64,000 bases of DNA from JANXLS01 sp038227045. Its GTDB lineage: Bacteria > Planctomycetota > SZUA-567 > H5-PLA8. Where the stretch lies: contig JBBRQD010000002.1 of the NCBI GenBank assembly GCA_038227045.1, positions 1 through 64,000 on the forward strand. Reading direction: 5' to 3'. The notes under the pieces were generated by a model. It saw only the letters and a list, made by a program, of their open reading frames with translations. It did not search any database and had not been told where the DNA came from. Each line of letters opens with the position of its first letter. Position 1 is the stretch's first letter. A program made the position numbers and the translations under genes. Below are positions 52,929 through 63,900 of this stretch, in pieces.

Positions 52929-55252
52929 GACTCCTTTATTGGCTCCTGGGTCTGCACGATTCCGGCACGATCGCTCACACAAGCAATTGGTTCTGGTACA
53001 TGGGTTCCCCGCTTCCACTGTGGGGATTTGTAGTGGTTGGAGTATTGGGGCTGCTTGCCGCGGCATTGAATTTTTTCTCCCAGATTGCGCTGCCGCTGCG
53101 CACGCGCCTTTTGTTGACGGCGATTCGCCTCGCCGGCTTTGCCATTGTGCTTGCGCTGCTGTGCCAGTTGGAACTGCGTTTTTCATTGGACCGAAATCTG
53201 CGCCCCAACGTCGCGGTGCTCACCGATGTCTCGGCCAGCATGGGACTGAAAGATGCCGGCGGTGCCGGTGCGGAAAAAACGCGTCTCGAAGCGGCGCGTG
53301 AATTCGCCGCAACCGACGCGCTGAAGGAATTGTCGGAGCGAGCACAGCTCATTCCGTATTCATTCGCCGCGCAATTGCAACCCGATGCGCCTGCAGCCGG
53401 AGCGCTTGGAACGACCCATTTGTTTGAAGCCGTCGACTCCGTCTGCCGGCGCGAACGCGACTTGCAGAGCGTGATCGTCCTGACCGACGGCAACGACACC
53501 AGCGGCGAGCGCGGCGCGTGGGCTGCGCCAAATGCCGCGACACGGCGCGTCCCCGTTTATCCCGTTGTCTTCGGCAATCCCAACGCGCCGCATTTGGCCA
53601 GCGTAGCATTTGACAACGCAGCCAGTTATGTGCGGCTGGGAGACGAACTGCGCCTCAACGCCGTGCTCAAAATGAGCGGTGGTGCCGCTTCCGCAACAGG
53701 AGCCGGAACCGCGGATAATGTTCAAGTCGTCCGCGCGCTGCTCTATGAAGCGGGCAAAACGGAGCCGCTGGCCGTGCGCGAAAACATCAAGCTCGGCGGC
53801 GACCCCGTAGAGGTCGCATTCGTGATCAAGCCCGAAAAGGCCGGCACGAAAACATACCGCATCGCGATGGACGGCGTGCGCGGTTCGGTCAGCGAACAGA
53901 CGCTTGCAGCCGAGCATCGCGTGCAGGTGTTGGATTCGAAGATTCGTGTGCTGTACATCGACATCCCACGCGACGAACGCAAAATCATCGGACACTGGCT
54001 GGCGCGCGATCCGGTCGTCGCGCTCGCTACGCTGACCCTGCTTCCTAAAGGAGGCTGGTACGCGCAAGGGGCGTTGCAGCACAAAAACGCCGGCGATGGA
54101 ATTCCAAATCAGGAAGCCGATTTGTACAAGTACGATGTCGTGATCTTCGGCGACATTCCGCGCGCGTACTTCCGCAGCGGCGGCGATATTTCAGAAACCA
54201 AAATGCAATGGCTGGCCGAGTTCGTCAGCCGGCGCGGCGGCGGTTTGATCGCGCTTGGCGGGGCCAGCGTCTATGCCGCTGGACAATATCAGGATTCGGC
54301 GCTGTCACGGATTCTTCCGTTTGAAATCAAGGCCACTGAAAAGCCGCAGATCCCGAAAGCGTTCCGCATCACCCCGACATCAATGGGCCTGAGTCATCCC
54401 GCGATGCAGCTCGAATCCGATCCCAAAGCGAATCGCGACGCGTGGCTGGATCTGCCGTCGCTCGACGGCTGCAACGTGGTCGGCAAAGTCAAACCGGGCG
54501 CAAGTCTGCTGGCCGTGCGCATGATCGAACAACCCGATCCAGGCCAAGTACTCGGCGTGCCAGTAATGGCCGCGCAAAATGTCGGCAAGGGGCAGGTGCT
54601 GGCACTGTCCGTCGATACCACATGGCGCTGGGAGATGCAGCGCCCGCCCGAGGGCGAAGATTACTTCCGGCGTTTCTGGGGCAACGCGCTGCGCGCGCTG
54701 GCACCCGATCCGCGCCTGGAACCCGGCGCGCCGCAGATTCGCCGCCACGAATCGCAAACGGCTGTCGGTGAAACTATCACGCTTTCCACGCGCTTGGTCG
54801 ATGGCGTTTTCGAACCGATTCGCAATGCAAACGTCACCGTGAAGATCGCCAGCCCGTCCGGAAAATTGAAACAAGTGTATCCCAGCGACGGCCGCTCCAC
54901 GCCGGGACTTTATGAATATCAAGTGACGCTGAACGAACCGGGACTCTGGAAAGTTGAGACAACCTACGCCGGCAAAACAGCATCTGAAGAAATCAACGCC
55001 GGCGGCAGTCTCGACGAACTCGACGATCCGCGCGCCAAGCCGGAAGCGATGGCCGAATTCGCCAAAGCAACGGGCGGACAATCCTTCGCGCCCACGGACG
55101 GAAAGAAACTGCTGGCCGCGCTCGAACTCGTCTCGCGTCACACACACGAAACAGCAACCGTTGCCGTGTGGAATCTTCCGGCCATGCTCCTGTTGATGGT
55201 AGCGCTGGTCTGTCTCGACTGCTTCATTCGCAAGCGAAGGGGGCTGGTATGA
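52925..55252 (+). CDS. Membrane VWA/GATase-like protein (operon B copy)
   Basis: A 775-aa protein, ATG overlapping the previous stop. Two N-terminal helices (about 31-50 and 60-82), MIDAS DVSAS at 101-105, and an uninterrupted VWA fold (SVIVLTDGNDTSGERG). After an Ig-like module comes a GATase-like segment (YDVVIFGDIPRAYFR, SRRGGGLIALGGASVY) and a C-terminal beta module (TVKIASPSGKLKQVY), then a last helix and RKRRGLV tail. It is the counterpart of 19528-22305, which has the same ends and an added coiled-coil insertion. The ATGA overlap couples it to the next gene. Confidence 0.78.
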   Translation: MRLLYWLLGLHDSGTIAHTSNWFWYMGSPLPLWGFVVVGVLGLLAAALNFFSQIALPLRTRLLLTAIRLAGFAIVLALLCQLELRFSLDRNLRPNVAVLTDVSASMGLKDAGGAGAEKTRLEAAREFAATDALKELSERAQLIPYSFAAQLQPDAPAAGALGTTHLFEAVDSVCRRERDLQSVIVLTDGNDTSGERGAWAAPNAATRRVPVYPVVFGNPNAPHLASVAFDNAASYVRLGDELRLNAVLKMSGGAASATGAGTADNVQVVRALLYEAGKTEPLAVRENIKLGGDPVEVAFVIKPEKAGTKTYRIAMDGVRGSVSEQTLAAEHRVQVLDSKIRVLYIDIPRDERKIIGHWLARDPVVALATLTLLPKGGWYAQGALQHKNAGDGIPNQEADLYKYDVVIFGDIPRAYFRSGGDISETKMQWLAEFVSRRGGGLIALGGASVYAAGQYQDSALSRILPFEIKATEKPQIPKAFRITPTSMGLSHPAMQLESDPKANRDAWLDLPSLDGCNVVGKVKPGASLLAVRMIEQPDPGQVLGVPVMAAQNVGKGQVLALSVDTTWRWEMQRPPEGEDYFRRFWGNALRALAPDPRLEPGAPQIRRHESQTAVGETITLSTRLVDGVFEPIRNANVTVKIASPSGKLKQVYPSDGRSTPGLYEYQVTLNEPGLWKVETTYAGKTASEEINAGGSLDELDDPRAKPEAMAEFAKATGGQSFAPTDGKKLLAALELVSRHTHETATVAVWNLPAMLLLMVALVCLDCFIRKRRGLV

Positions 55253-57063
55253 ACGCGACTATGCTCCCCGCTTACGAAAACTTGACGCGCGGCGTCCAGC
55301 GCTTCGGCGGATTCAGAAAGCGCTGGAACGTCTACCACGGCGCGGCCCTCTTCGTCCTGGCCGGTCCTGGCCTGCTCGCCCTTTGGTTTCTGCTGGATTG
55401 GGCGCTGCGTCTGCCGCTGTGGCTTCTGCTGGCTTCATTCGCGGTGATCACCGTCGTTTCACTTTGGGCGGCGGTTCGCTGGTTAATCAAGCCGCAATTG
55501 CGAGTCGTCGATTTGGAACGCGAAGCGCTCACCATCGAACACTTGCATCGCGGCCTCGATAATCAAATCATCGGCCCGCTGCAATTGGGCCGCGAAATGT
55601 CCGCGGCAAAGGCGCAATCGTCGCTCGGCTACTCCAGGGATATTGCGTCCGCCCTGATTGGCCGCTCGGCCGCAAAATTGGATGAAGTCCAGGCCGAAAA
55701 CTTAATCGACCTGCGCACGGCGCGGCGCACGCTGCAGGCGGCGCTGGCCGTCGTGCTTATCGGCGCGGGCTGTCTCGTGCTTGCGCCGGGCGCGGTTCGC
55801 GAACGCGCGGAACGCCTTAGCGACGCATGGGCCTGGCTGCTCGACACAATCTTCCCCGTCGAGTTCAAAGTGCTGCCCGGAGACCTCGCCATCGTGCGCG
55901 GCCGTCCGCTGGAACTCACGGTCGATTGCCGGGGCGCGCGGCGGAACTCCGTGCTCCTCGTCCGCACCGGCGAAAAAGGCGAATCTCCGCTCGCCGATTC
56001 GCTCGCACTCGACAATGCCCGCCACGCATCGTTCAGACTCGACAAAGCCATGGAAGGATTCACCTACCATTTTGAATATGGCAATCGCCGTTCGCCCGAA
56101 CATAAAATTCTCGTCGGCGATCTGCCCGAAATCAACGCGATCAATTGCGAACTGACGTTTCCGGCCTATACGGGCCAGTCCCCGCGAACCCTCACCGGCC
56201 GTTTCCCGCGTCTGCAAGCACTGGCCGGGACCAGTGTGCTGGTCAGTTTCTCCGCCACGACAGCACTGCACCCCGACAGCTATGTCGAATGGCTCGACGG
56301 TTCGCGGCAGGGAGTCCAGATCAGCGGCCGTTTCGGCCACTTCGCGTTTACAATTGGCCGGCCGGATCGCGCGACGCTGCACTTGACCGGTATTTACGGG
56401 CGCGGATTTGAAATGGCGCAGCCCCTCATCTTCGACATCGCAGTGCAGCGCGACGAACCGCCTACGGTGCAGATTATGCTCAAGACCAAAAAGATCACGA
56501 TGATGGCCGAAAATGCGGCCTTCTTCGGATTTGACTGGCTGGCCGAAGACGATTACGGTGTCGCCGAGGTCGCCTTGGAATACAAGATCGACACCATCGA
56601 CGAATTGCTGCGCCGGCCCAAGCGCGACGGCAAACTGGTGCGCGCCATCGAGCCCGCGCGCGACCGGGCGAAGGGCACGTTCAAGGAATTGTTCAAAGAC
56701 CTGAACCCGCCGCTTGAGCCGGGTGACCGCATCACCATCACGCTCACTGCCCGCGACAACAACACCGAAACCGGCCCCGGCATCGGACGCTCTCTGCCGG
56801 TCGAAATCGTGATCGTGCGTCCTGACCTGAGCGCGTTCATGGAACAACAATACGGTTTTGGAAACGAGAGCGTGCTCGGCGGTTTGAAGAAGGTCAAGCG
56901 CGCCACCGATCTGCTCGTCGATCCGCCCAAGACAGTGCGCTCCGAAACTGTTCAAAAAATCGAAAAGCAGCAAGTCAAAGCGCGCGTCACGCAGGAATCC
57001 TGGCCGAGCGGGTCTGAAGACGCGGTCGGCGATTACTTCCGATTGCTTTCAGGGGAAAAGTGA
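55249..57063 (+). CDS. DUF4175-like membrane protein (operon B copy)
   Basis: A 604-aa protein from ATG 55249 (ATGA overlap); a longer frame upstream lies inside the preceding gene. Helices are at about 31-51, 55-78 and 165-183. Three Ig-like modules follow, with the DEPPTVQIML and AEDDYGVAEVALEYK landmarks. The 1,473-aa protein at 4887-9308 has the same helix and Ig arrangement with a longer helical tail, so this is a short version. It is likely anchored in the inner membrane with its modules in the periplasm. The stop TGA is followed by the next gene at 57071. Confidence 0.65.
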   Translation: MNATMLPAYENLTRGVQRFGGFRKRWNVYHGAALFVLAGPGLLALWFLLDWALRLPLWLLLASFAVITVVSLWAAVRWLIKPQLRVVDLEREALTIEHLHRGLDNQIIGPLQLGREMSAAKAQSSLGYSRDIASALIGRSAAKLDEVQAENLIDLRTARRTLQAALAVVLIGAGCLVLAPGAVRERAERLSDAWAWLLDTIFPVEFKVLPGDLAIVRGRPLELTVDCRGARRNSVLLVRTGEKGESPLADSLALDNARHASFRLDKAMEGFTYHFEYGNRRSPEHKILVGDLPEINAINCELTFPAYTGQSPRTLTGRFPRLQALAGTSVLVSFSATTALHPDSYVEWLDGSRQGVQISGRFGHFAFTIGRPDRATLHLTGIYGRGFEMAQPLIFDIAVQRDEPPTVQIMLKTKKITMMAENAAFFGFDWLAEDDYGVAEVALEYKIDTIDELLRRPKRDGKLVRAIEPARDRAKGTFKELFKDLNPPLEPGDRITITLTARDNNTETGPGIGRSLPVEIVIVRPDLSAFMEQQYGFGNESVLGGLKKVKRATDLLVDPPKTVRSETVQKIEKQQVKARVTQESWPSGSEDAVGDYFRLLSGEK

Positions 57064-57070
57064 GGTGACT

Positions 57071-57883
57071 ATGTTTCGAACATCAACATGCCTTAAGCAC
57101 GTCGTGCTTGTCTACGCGTGGGCGTTGTGTCTCCACGCGAGCGCGGAGACATGGGCCGAACGCGCCGGGCGGATGAACCGCACCGAACTCAGCGGCAGCG
57201 AAGCGCAGAAGCGCAGCGCGAGCGCGGAAAAAGATCTGCGCAACAAGCTCTGCGTGCGCTCGATCAAACCGGCGATGCCCACCGTCGATTGGAACACCGA
57301 TCCCACCGCGGTTCCGTACATGCTTTATCAGGTCAACAAACGCACCGATCTGCCCGTCCACGTCACTCCCGAAGGATTGAATGTTGCGACCGACGAGTTG
57401 TTCGAACACACCGTCATCTATCTCACGTCGCATTTCAAATGGGGCTTCAACGAAAAGGAGACGGAGAATCTGACGCGCTGGCTCAAGCGGGGCGGCACGC
57501 TTTTTCTGGATGACTGCTACTTGCGCGGCAGCCCCTTCGCCGACTGCGTGCGACCGGAAGTCTCGAAGATGATTCCCGGCGCCGAACCGCAAATATTGTT
57601 CGCGGAAGATCCGCACGTCGCCGACACATTTAAAATGCTGTACGACACGCCGTGGCCCGGCACCGCCGACTTCGAAAATCGCCCGTGGCAATATTTCCTG
57701 CTCGACGACCGGCCAGCCGTGTTCTTCAGCCCCAATGACGACGGCTGCGGCTGGGAGATTTCGACACCGCCCAGCGCATCGAACCCCATCGGCGAAGGCA
57801 TTGGCCACGGCGGCGAAAACCGGCAGCGCGAAGTGATGTATCAATGGATGACGAATTGGATCCTGTTCACGTACACGCACTGA
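57071..57883 (+). CDS. Exported stand-alone DUF4159 protein
   Basis: A 270-aa protein. ATG 57071 follows GAGGTGACT; an in-frame GTG at 57065 is a possible alternative. A signal peptide (CLKHVVLVYAWALCLHASAE) is followed by a DUF4159 domain to the end: TVIYLTSHFKWGFNEKE, LKRGGTLFLDDC, PDDRPAVFFSP-like DDRPAVFFSPNDDG and a final YQWMTNWILFTYTH. DUF4159 has a GATase-like fold with unknown function and is the companion of these MoxR/DUF58 operons. Operon C has the same domain on a membrane anchor at 22358-24013. This form is soluble and periplasmic. Confidence 0.75.
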   Translation: MFRTSTCLKHVVLVYAWALCLHASAETWAERAGRMNRTELSGSEAQKRSASAEKDLRNKLCVRSIKPAMPTVDWNTDPTAVPYMLYQVNKRTDLPVHVTPEGLNVATDELFEHTVIYLTSHFKWGFNEKETENLTRWLKRGGTLFLDDCYLRGSPFADCVRPEVSKMIPGAEPQILFAEDPHVADTFKMLYDTPWPGTADFENRPWQYFLLDDRPAVFFSPNDDGCGWEISTPPSASNPIGEGIGHGGENRQREVMYQWMTNWILFTYTH

Positions 57884-57919
57884 GTTGAATGGATCCGCAC
57901 GTTCGAAGGGTGACTGAAA

Positions 57920-60900
57920 TTGAAACTCGCGACACGATATTTTTGCGCAACGATTCGCCGCGCCATGCTGGCGCTGCCAGTCATTGCGTGCTTCGCCGGC
58001 TGGTCCGCGCATGCCGCGCAGCCGCAGGTCGAATTGCAGCTCGTCGTTCACGACAAGCCTGACACAACCGTGGACAAAATGGAACGGCAGCGCCCGATTG
58101 CGACTCCGGTGTCTACGGGCCATGGCGTTGAAATGAAGACGGTCGGATTGGATCTGGCCTGCTGGGCGCGCAACATCCGGCTCGATGACAAATCGATTTT
58201 CGAACGCTACTTCGAAGGCAAATACGTTGACCGCCTGCCCATTGCCCGGGCCGAACTGGCGCCCGGCGATCACACCATCTGGCCTGGAAAACACGTCTTT
58301 ACGGTCAACAAAGACGGCACGATTTCAACGAAGAGCGAGTATCTCATCGTTGACAAAAATATCGTGCGGATCAAGTGCTATCCGGTGACCGTCCGCGCGT
58401 TCATCGCCAATCCCGAAGAAGGCGACGCGCCGCTGGCCATGCGTATCGCCCCGCTGCCCAACATGACCATTCGCGAAGCCGGCAATTCCGAGCAGAACGC
58501 GGCATCCAAGGACAAAAAGAATCCGGAACTGCGCGAATTGCTGCCGTACGGCGACGCATTCAAATCCACCGACAAATTCGCACCGTTGACTCTGTGGCTT
58601 CCGGCCAATGTGGCGGATAAAGGCTACGTGCTTTATCCGTCGGGCCTGACGTTTCATCTCGGCGCCAATGGCGTCGCCGGTGGCGCGGGCAATGGACAAA
58701 GTGTCAGCGGCATTCGCATCGAGAAATTCCTGATCGAAGTGCCGCTTTACAATTATGCGGTGAGTGGCGTTGACGGTTGCAAACTGGTTATTCCGAGCCT
58801 CGAAGAATTTGTGTGGAGTCGCCAAGAATCGGAAAAGAAGGCCGGCATGTATCCACGCGCGGAGCCGTATGAACTGAAACTCGCGGAGATGGGCGCCTCG
58901 CTCTTCATCGACGGCAATTTCAGCGTGCTGCCCTTTAAGAGCATCGCGGTCGATGGCGGCGATCCGATCTCCGGCGGACAGCGTTGCGTGGTGGCCGAAT
59001 TGTCCTCGCGGCATTTGAAGCCCGGCGCGGAGATGAAAGCGCGAGTGCGTGCGCTGGACACTCGCAATGGAACAGTCGCTCACAAAATGAAGACAGTGGC
59101 GCGAGCCAAACTTGACGACGCGTCACGCACGGCCGCCGCCGCTCAGAGCGCCGCGGCACAAGCTGAGAATGTTTTGAAGGCCGCTCAAGCCGCAGTCGTG
59201 AAGGCGCAGAAAGCCGCTGAAGCCGACGCGGCCATCGAAACGCTTCAAACCGCCGCCACCACCGCGAAGGCTCAAGTTGAGCTTGCACAAAAAGCGCTCG
59301 ATGACACCAAGGAAAAAGCCACAAGTACCGCGAAGGCCGCGAAAGATGCCGCGACGTTTTTCGACGCACAGTCCGCGGAAGCGTTAAAATCCGCAGAAGG
59401 TAATCCGCTCGAAAGCGCGCCCTCGTTCGCTCAGATTCAAGCGTACGGCGAGAACAATTGGACCGATCTGAAACTTCAGGCCGGGCCGAATGGCGACGCA
59501 GTTGTCTCCATTCCCGAACTTCCCAACAATGTGTACCGCCTGCGCCTGGGTGTTCGTCCTCCGGACGGCACATCCATCGCCGCGGATCAGTGGGTCACCG
59601 TGGCCGCCACAAAGACAGCTTCAATTGGCCTGTTCACTCAGCGCGGGCGACAGGCGTTCTATCGCGGCGAATCGTTTTGGATTTCCCTCGGCGCGGTCAG
59701 CAGCGAGGCGATCGCGGCAGGAACGCCGATCGAACTCGATCTGGTCGACGAACGCGGAACGCGACTGGCGTTGGTGCGCGAGAAAACGAAAACAGCCATC
59801 GCCGGACGCGACACGTTTGTGCTGCAAATCAACGGCGCGGCAAGCCTCGCGCTCGCGCCGGGGCGCTATCGCACGGAAGCAAAGCTGGGTGCGCTCGCGA
59901 GCCGGCCCATGAATTTGGAAATCAGCGAGCCGGAACCGCGCACGCATTTCACCAATTGTCTGGTCGGCAAATACAATTCGCTCGGCGACAAATACCAGCG
60001 CGTCATTCGGTCCTGCAAAGGCACCGAGGAACTCGCGGCTGAAATCGCTGCGCTGGGGTTCAATGCATTTATTGGCATGACCTACGACGTCAACCGCATC
60101 AGCCGACAGGGTGTGGAAATCGAACAACTCGTGCGCGAGCGTCCGGAGCTCGGCCCGTGGGAGAGCTACTATCAGCCGACCGGCCGCGACCGTTTTATGG
60201 ACGCCTGCGTGCGCCACAGCCTGCGGTTCTACGAGGATCTGTTCACATACAACGACTGCATGTTGCCGCGCGAGCCGCGGATTCTGGATGCGTGCGAACG
60301 CTACACGTGCCTGGAAGTGGCATCGATGCGCCACAGCCCCGCGTTTTTCGGCTCGTGTCTCTACGATGAATTTTACGACACCGGCGACAACAGCGCGCCG
60401 CAGTCGGTGGTCTCCGCGTTCTTCAAATCACAGGAGATGGCCTATCGCGACAAGCATCCGGGCATGACCAGCGCCGATGCGATCCGCTCGATGGAACGCT
60501 TTGTCAGCCGCCCGGCCGGACAGCGCCGTGTCGAAGACCTCCAGAAGTTTCGCGGCTGGCCGGCGCATCAGGACAGCGACTGGCGCGTCTTCTCAGAACG
60601 CATGGCCGGCGCCGCCAAAACTATTTTTCCGGGAAGCCAGAACCTGACACTGCATCGCTTCTGGGGCGGCAACGGCGGGAATCTCGCCACCAACGGCGTT
60701 CCGGAAGATGTCTTCGACTCGCTCGACGTCGCCGCGACGGTGATGTACAAAGACGGCGGCATGGGCGACCGCCCGGTTTTCGGGCCAATGGCGGCAGACT
60801 CGGAACGCTCGCGCGATGGACTGCCAGTCTGGGTTCAGTTGCATGACAATCACGCGCCCGGCATTTACAGCAAACACGTGCTGCGACAAGCCTTTTTTTC

Positions 60901-63900
60901 GCTCTCTCAAAAAGTGGAGGGTTTCACCTACTTCTGTCTCACTCACGACGCGGATTCGCCGAGCGTTAACGACACGGTTGACACAGTGCGTGACATCGCC
61001 GGTAATCTGACGACACGTTATGGCGACTGGCTCGCATCGCTGGACAAGGGCTATAAGAAGGTGGCGATCTTCTATTCGCGCGAAGCCGATTGGCTCGCGC
61101 CGCATAAACCGAACAGTCTGACCACGACCTGCGAAGGCCTTTGGGTATCGTGCGTGCGCGCCGGATTTCCAGCCGACTTTCTTTACGACCGGCAGTTGAA
61201 GGCCGGGCGCGGTAAAGATTACGATGTCATTTTTGTGCCGGGAATCACGTTCGAAGAAGAGTGTCCGCCGGAAACGCTCGCCGCCTTGCGCGCGCTGATT
61301 GGCGCGGGAAAAACCATCCTGGTCGAACGCGGCAGCAAGTTGCCGCTCGAAGGCGTGGCGCGGCTGAATTCGGATTTGGACGAATACGACGACAAGCTCG
61401 GCGGCGCGTTCCCGCGCAACGTCGATTTTGAATTCGAGATGGTCATCGATCAGAGCGAGCAGACGACGAAGCTGTTGCGCGAGATTCTGCCCAAATACAT
61501 TCAACCCGCGGCGCAGCACAATCTGCTCGTCGGCCCCGACTGGCTGCGCGCCGGAAAGGGCGAATTCATGCTGATTCCGAATTTCGCCGACACCGGATTT
61601 TCCGGTTTGCATAAAACGCTGTATCAAGCACCCGATGCCCCGACGCTCAAGTTTCCGAAGCGTCCGCCATTCTGCTACGACGTGCTGGAAATGAAACCGG
61701 TGCCTGTCGTCACCGACGGCGAATGGATGTCGGTCAAGGCGGACATGCGTTCCGTTCCCGGCAAAATTCTTGCGTTTCTTCCGGCGGCCATTGGCGGGGT
61801 TCAGTTGAAGGCGTCCGGCAGCGTGCAGTCCGGTTCGACTTTGAATTATCAAATCGCCGTGACCGACAACGCCGGCCGCACAATCGACGCGGCCTTTCCG
61901 CTTCAGATCACGCTACTGACTTCGACGGGCCAGATGCTGCATGAAATCTACCGCTCCGCACGCCCGGAGTATCGCGGCGCGTACGTTGTTCCCCTTAATC
62001 TTCCCGGCGGAACGGCCAGCCTGAAGCTGCGTGTGCGCGAGCTAATCGGCGGCACTCAATCCGAATCGACGGTCGCCGTGAGCGGCGGGACAGTGCCGAC
62101 CGCGTCGGTGAGTGCTGCTTCCGTGCGCATTGGCGATCTCGCTCAAGTCAAGACATTCATGGTTGGGAAGCAGGCACCGTTGATCGTGCTTGAAGACGAG
62201 CAGAAATGGTGCCGGGATCAAGCGGAGCGCTTGCGCGCGGCGCTTCAAGCGCGCGGACTTCAGGCCAAGATCGTCTCAGCGGAGGAAGCCATTCGGCTGC
62301 CCGCGGTCTGGGACAAAGTTCCCGCGCTCGATGGCACGCGCCTCTGGCGCGGCGACGTGGTCGAACCCGGTGTATTCGTCGATGCGCCGTTGATTCTTGT
62401 CGGAAAGCGCAACGAAAATCGTTTGATTGAAGCGTTGATTCGCCGGGATGCGGTTCCCGAACCGCTGACGGCGAATTTTCCGTCCGCCGGTGGCGCCTTG
62501 CTGGGCTGGACGCGCCACGCGTTCTCAAACCAATTCGACACCGTCTGTGTGCTCGCGAATGACGAGAGCGGCCTGGGACGCGGGATCGATGCGCTGCTGG
62601 CAATCGACACGCAACGCGAAACGGCAGTTCGGATTCCTCTGGCGTCCGCACAACCCGATCCCAACGCGGCACTGGCCGCGGGCGCAGCGTCATCATCGGA
62701 AAGCACGCCCGAAGCCGAAAATGGTTATCGCGAACGCATCAGCGGCGAAGACTGGATTCGATCGCTCGACATCGATGCAGCGACCGGCCGCGTGCTCGTT
62801 GGCACGTTCGGATTTGGAGACAACCTGTTTTGTTTCGGGCCGGACGGAAAACTATTGTGGAAGAAATTTCTGCCCGAACACAACGTCTATTTCGCGCGCT
62901 GGTACGACGACGGCAAACGTGTCGTCGCTGCAACGGGAGAAGGATGTCTGGTGTTCTTGCTAAACGGCGCGGACGGAGTGGTGAACATGAAATTCGCGTC
63001 CACCGAATGGCCGATGTTCCATGGCGGCTTCACGGTGTACCAGGAAGGCGCGCTCAACACGGAAATTCAGATTGAAGTGAACGCGCCGCTGCGGCAGATT
63101 CTGATCGCCGGCCTGACCGGTCCGATGGCTGTCGATTACGATGGAAAAAAGATATGGTTCCACGACCGCGCCGAGGCCATTGCCGCGTATCCGCCCGACG
63201 CCGAACAGACCAACGCCGCGGAATTCGGACGCACGGTCGTCGCTGGCCGCTTTGCCTTGAACAAAGACGGCTCACAATTGATTTACGGCGAGGACCGCAT
63301 CATCGGCTCGACGATGCACATGAAAATGATTGTGTCATTGTGGGCGTTTCGGCCAGCCGTGATGGATGCGCGAACAGGCAAGATCTTATATGAAAACGCG
63401 GAGGATCCCGGCAACCAAACCGGCACGGGGCAATGGTCCGTCGCATGGCCGGAAGATTCTCCCAATCCGCGGATTCAGACCGGGCGTCTGGCCGCGACAT
63501 TGAATGCCGACAACAAGCTCGATCCCTATCGGCCGTTGCGCGGAATACCGTTGAAAAAAGACGGCTTTTTGGGATCCGGTCCGCATCACGCCGAACGGTT
63601 CGATGCAAAAAATCAGCTCAAATGGCGTAACGACGACCGGCTCATCTGGCTGTCGGAACTTGACGCGCTCAGCGCATCTCAAACGCGGCTCTATCGATGC
63701 ACGCACGACGGTCTCGTGCGCTGCATCGACATGGACAACGGCAAGACACTTTGGGAGCGCACGCTGCCCTTTAGTGCCATGTTGCATCCCGTCGGCGACG
63801 AACTGCTTGTCGGCGCGAACAATGGTTATCTCGCGCGACTTGACGCGGCCGGCAAAGTGCTTTGGCAGACACGGCTGCGCGAACATCATCAACTCCCGGA

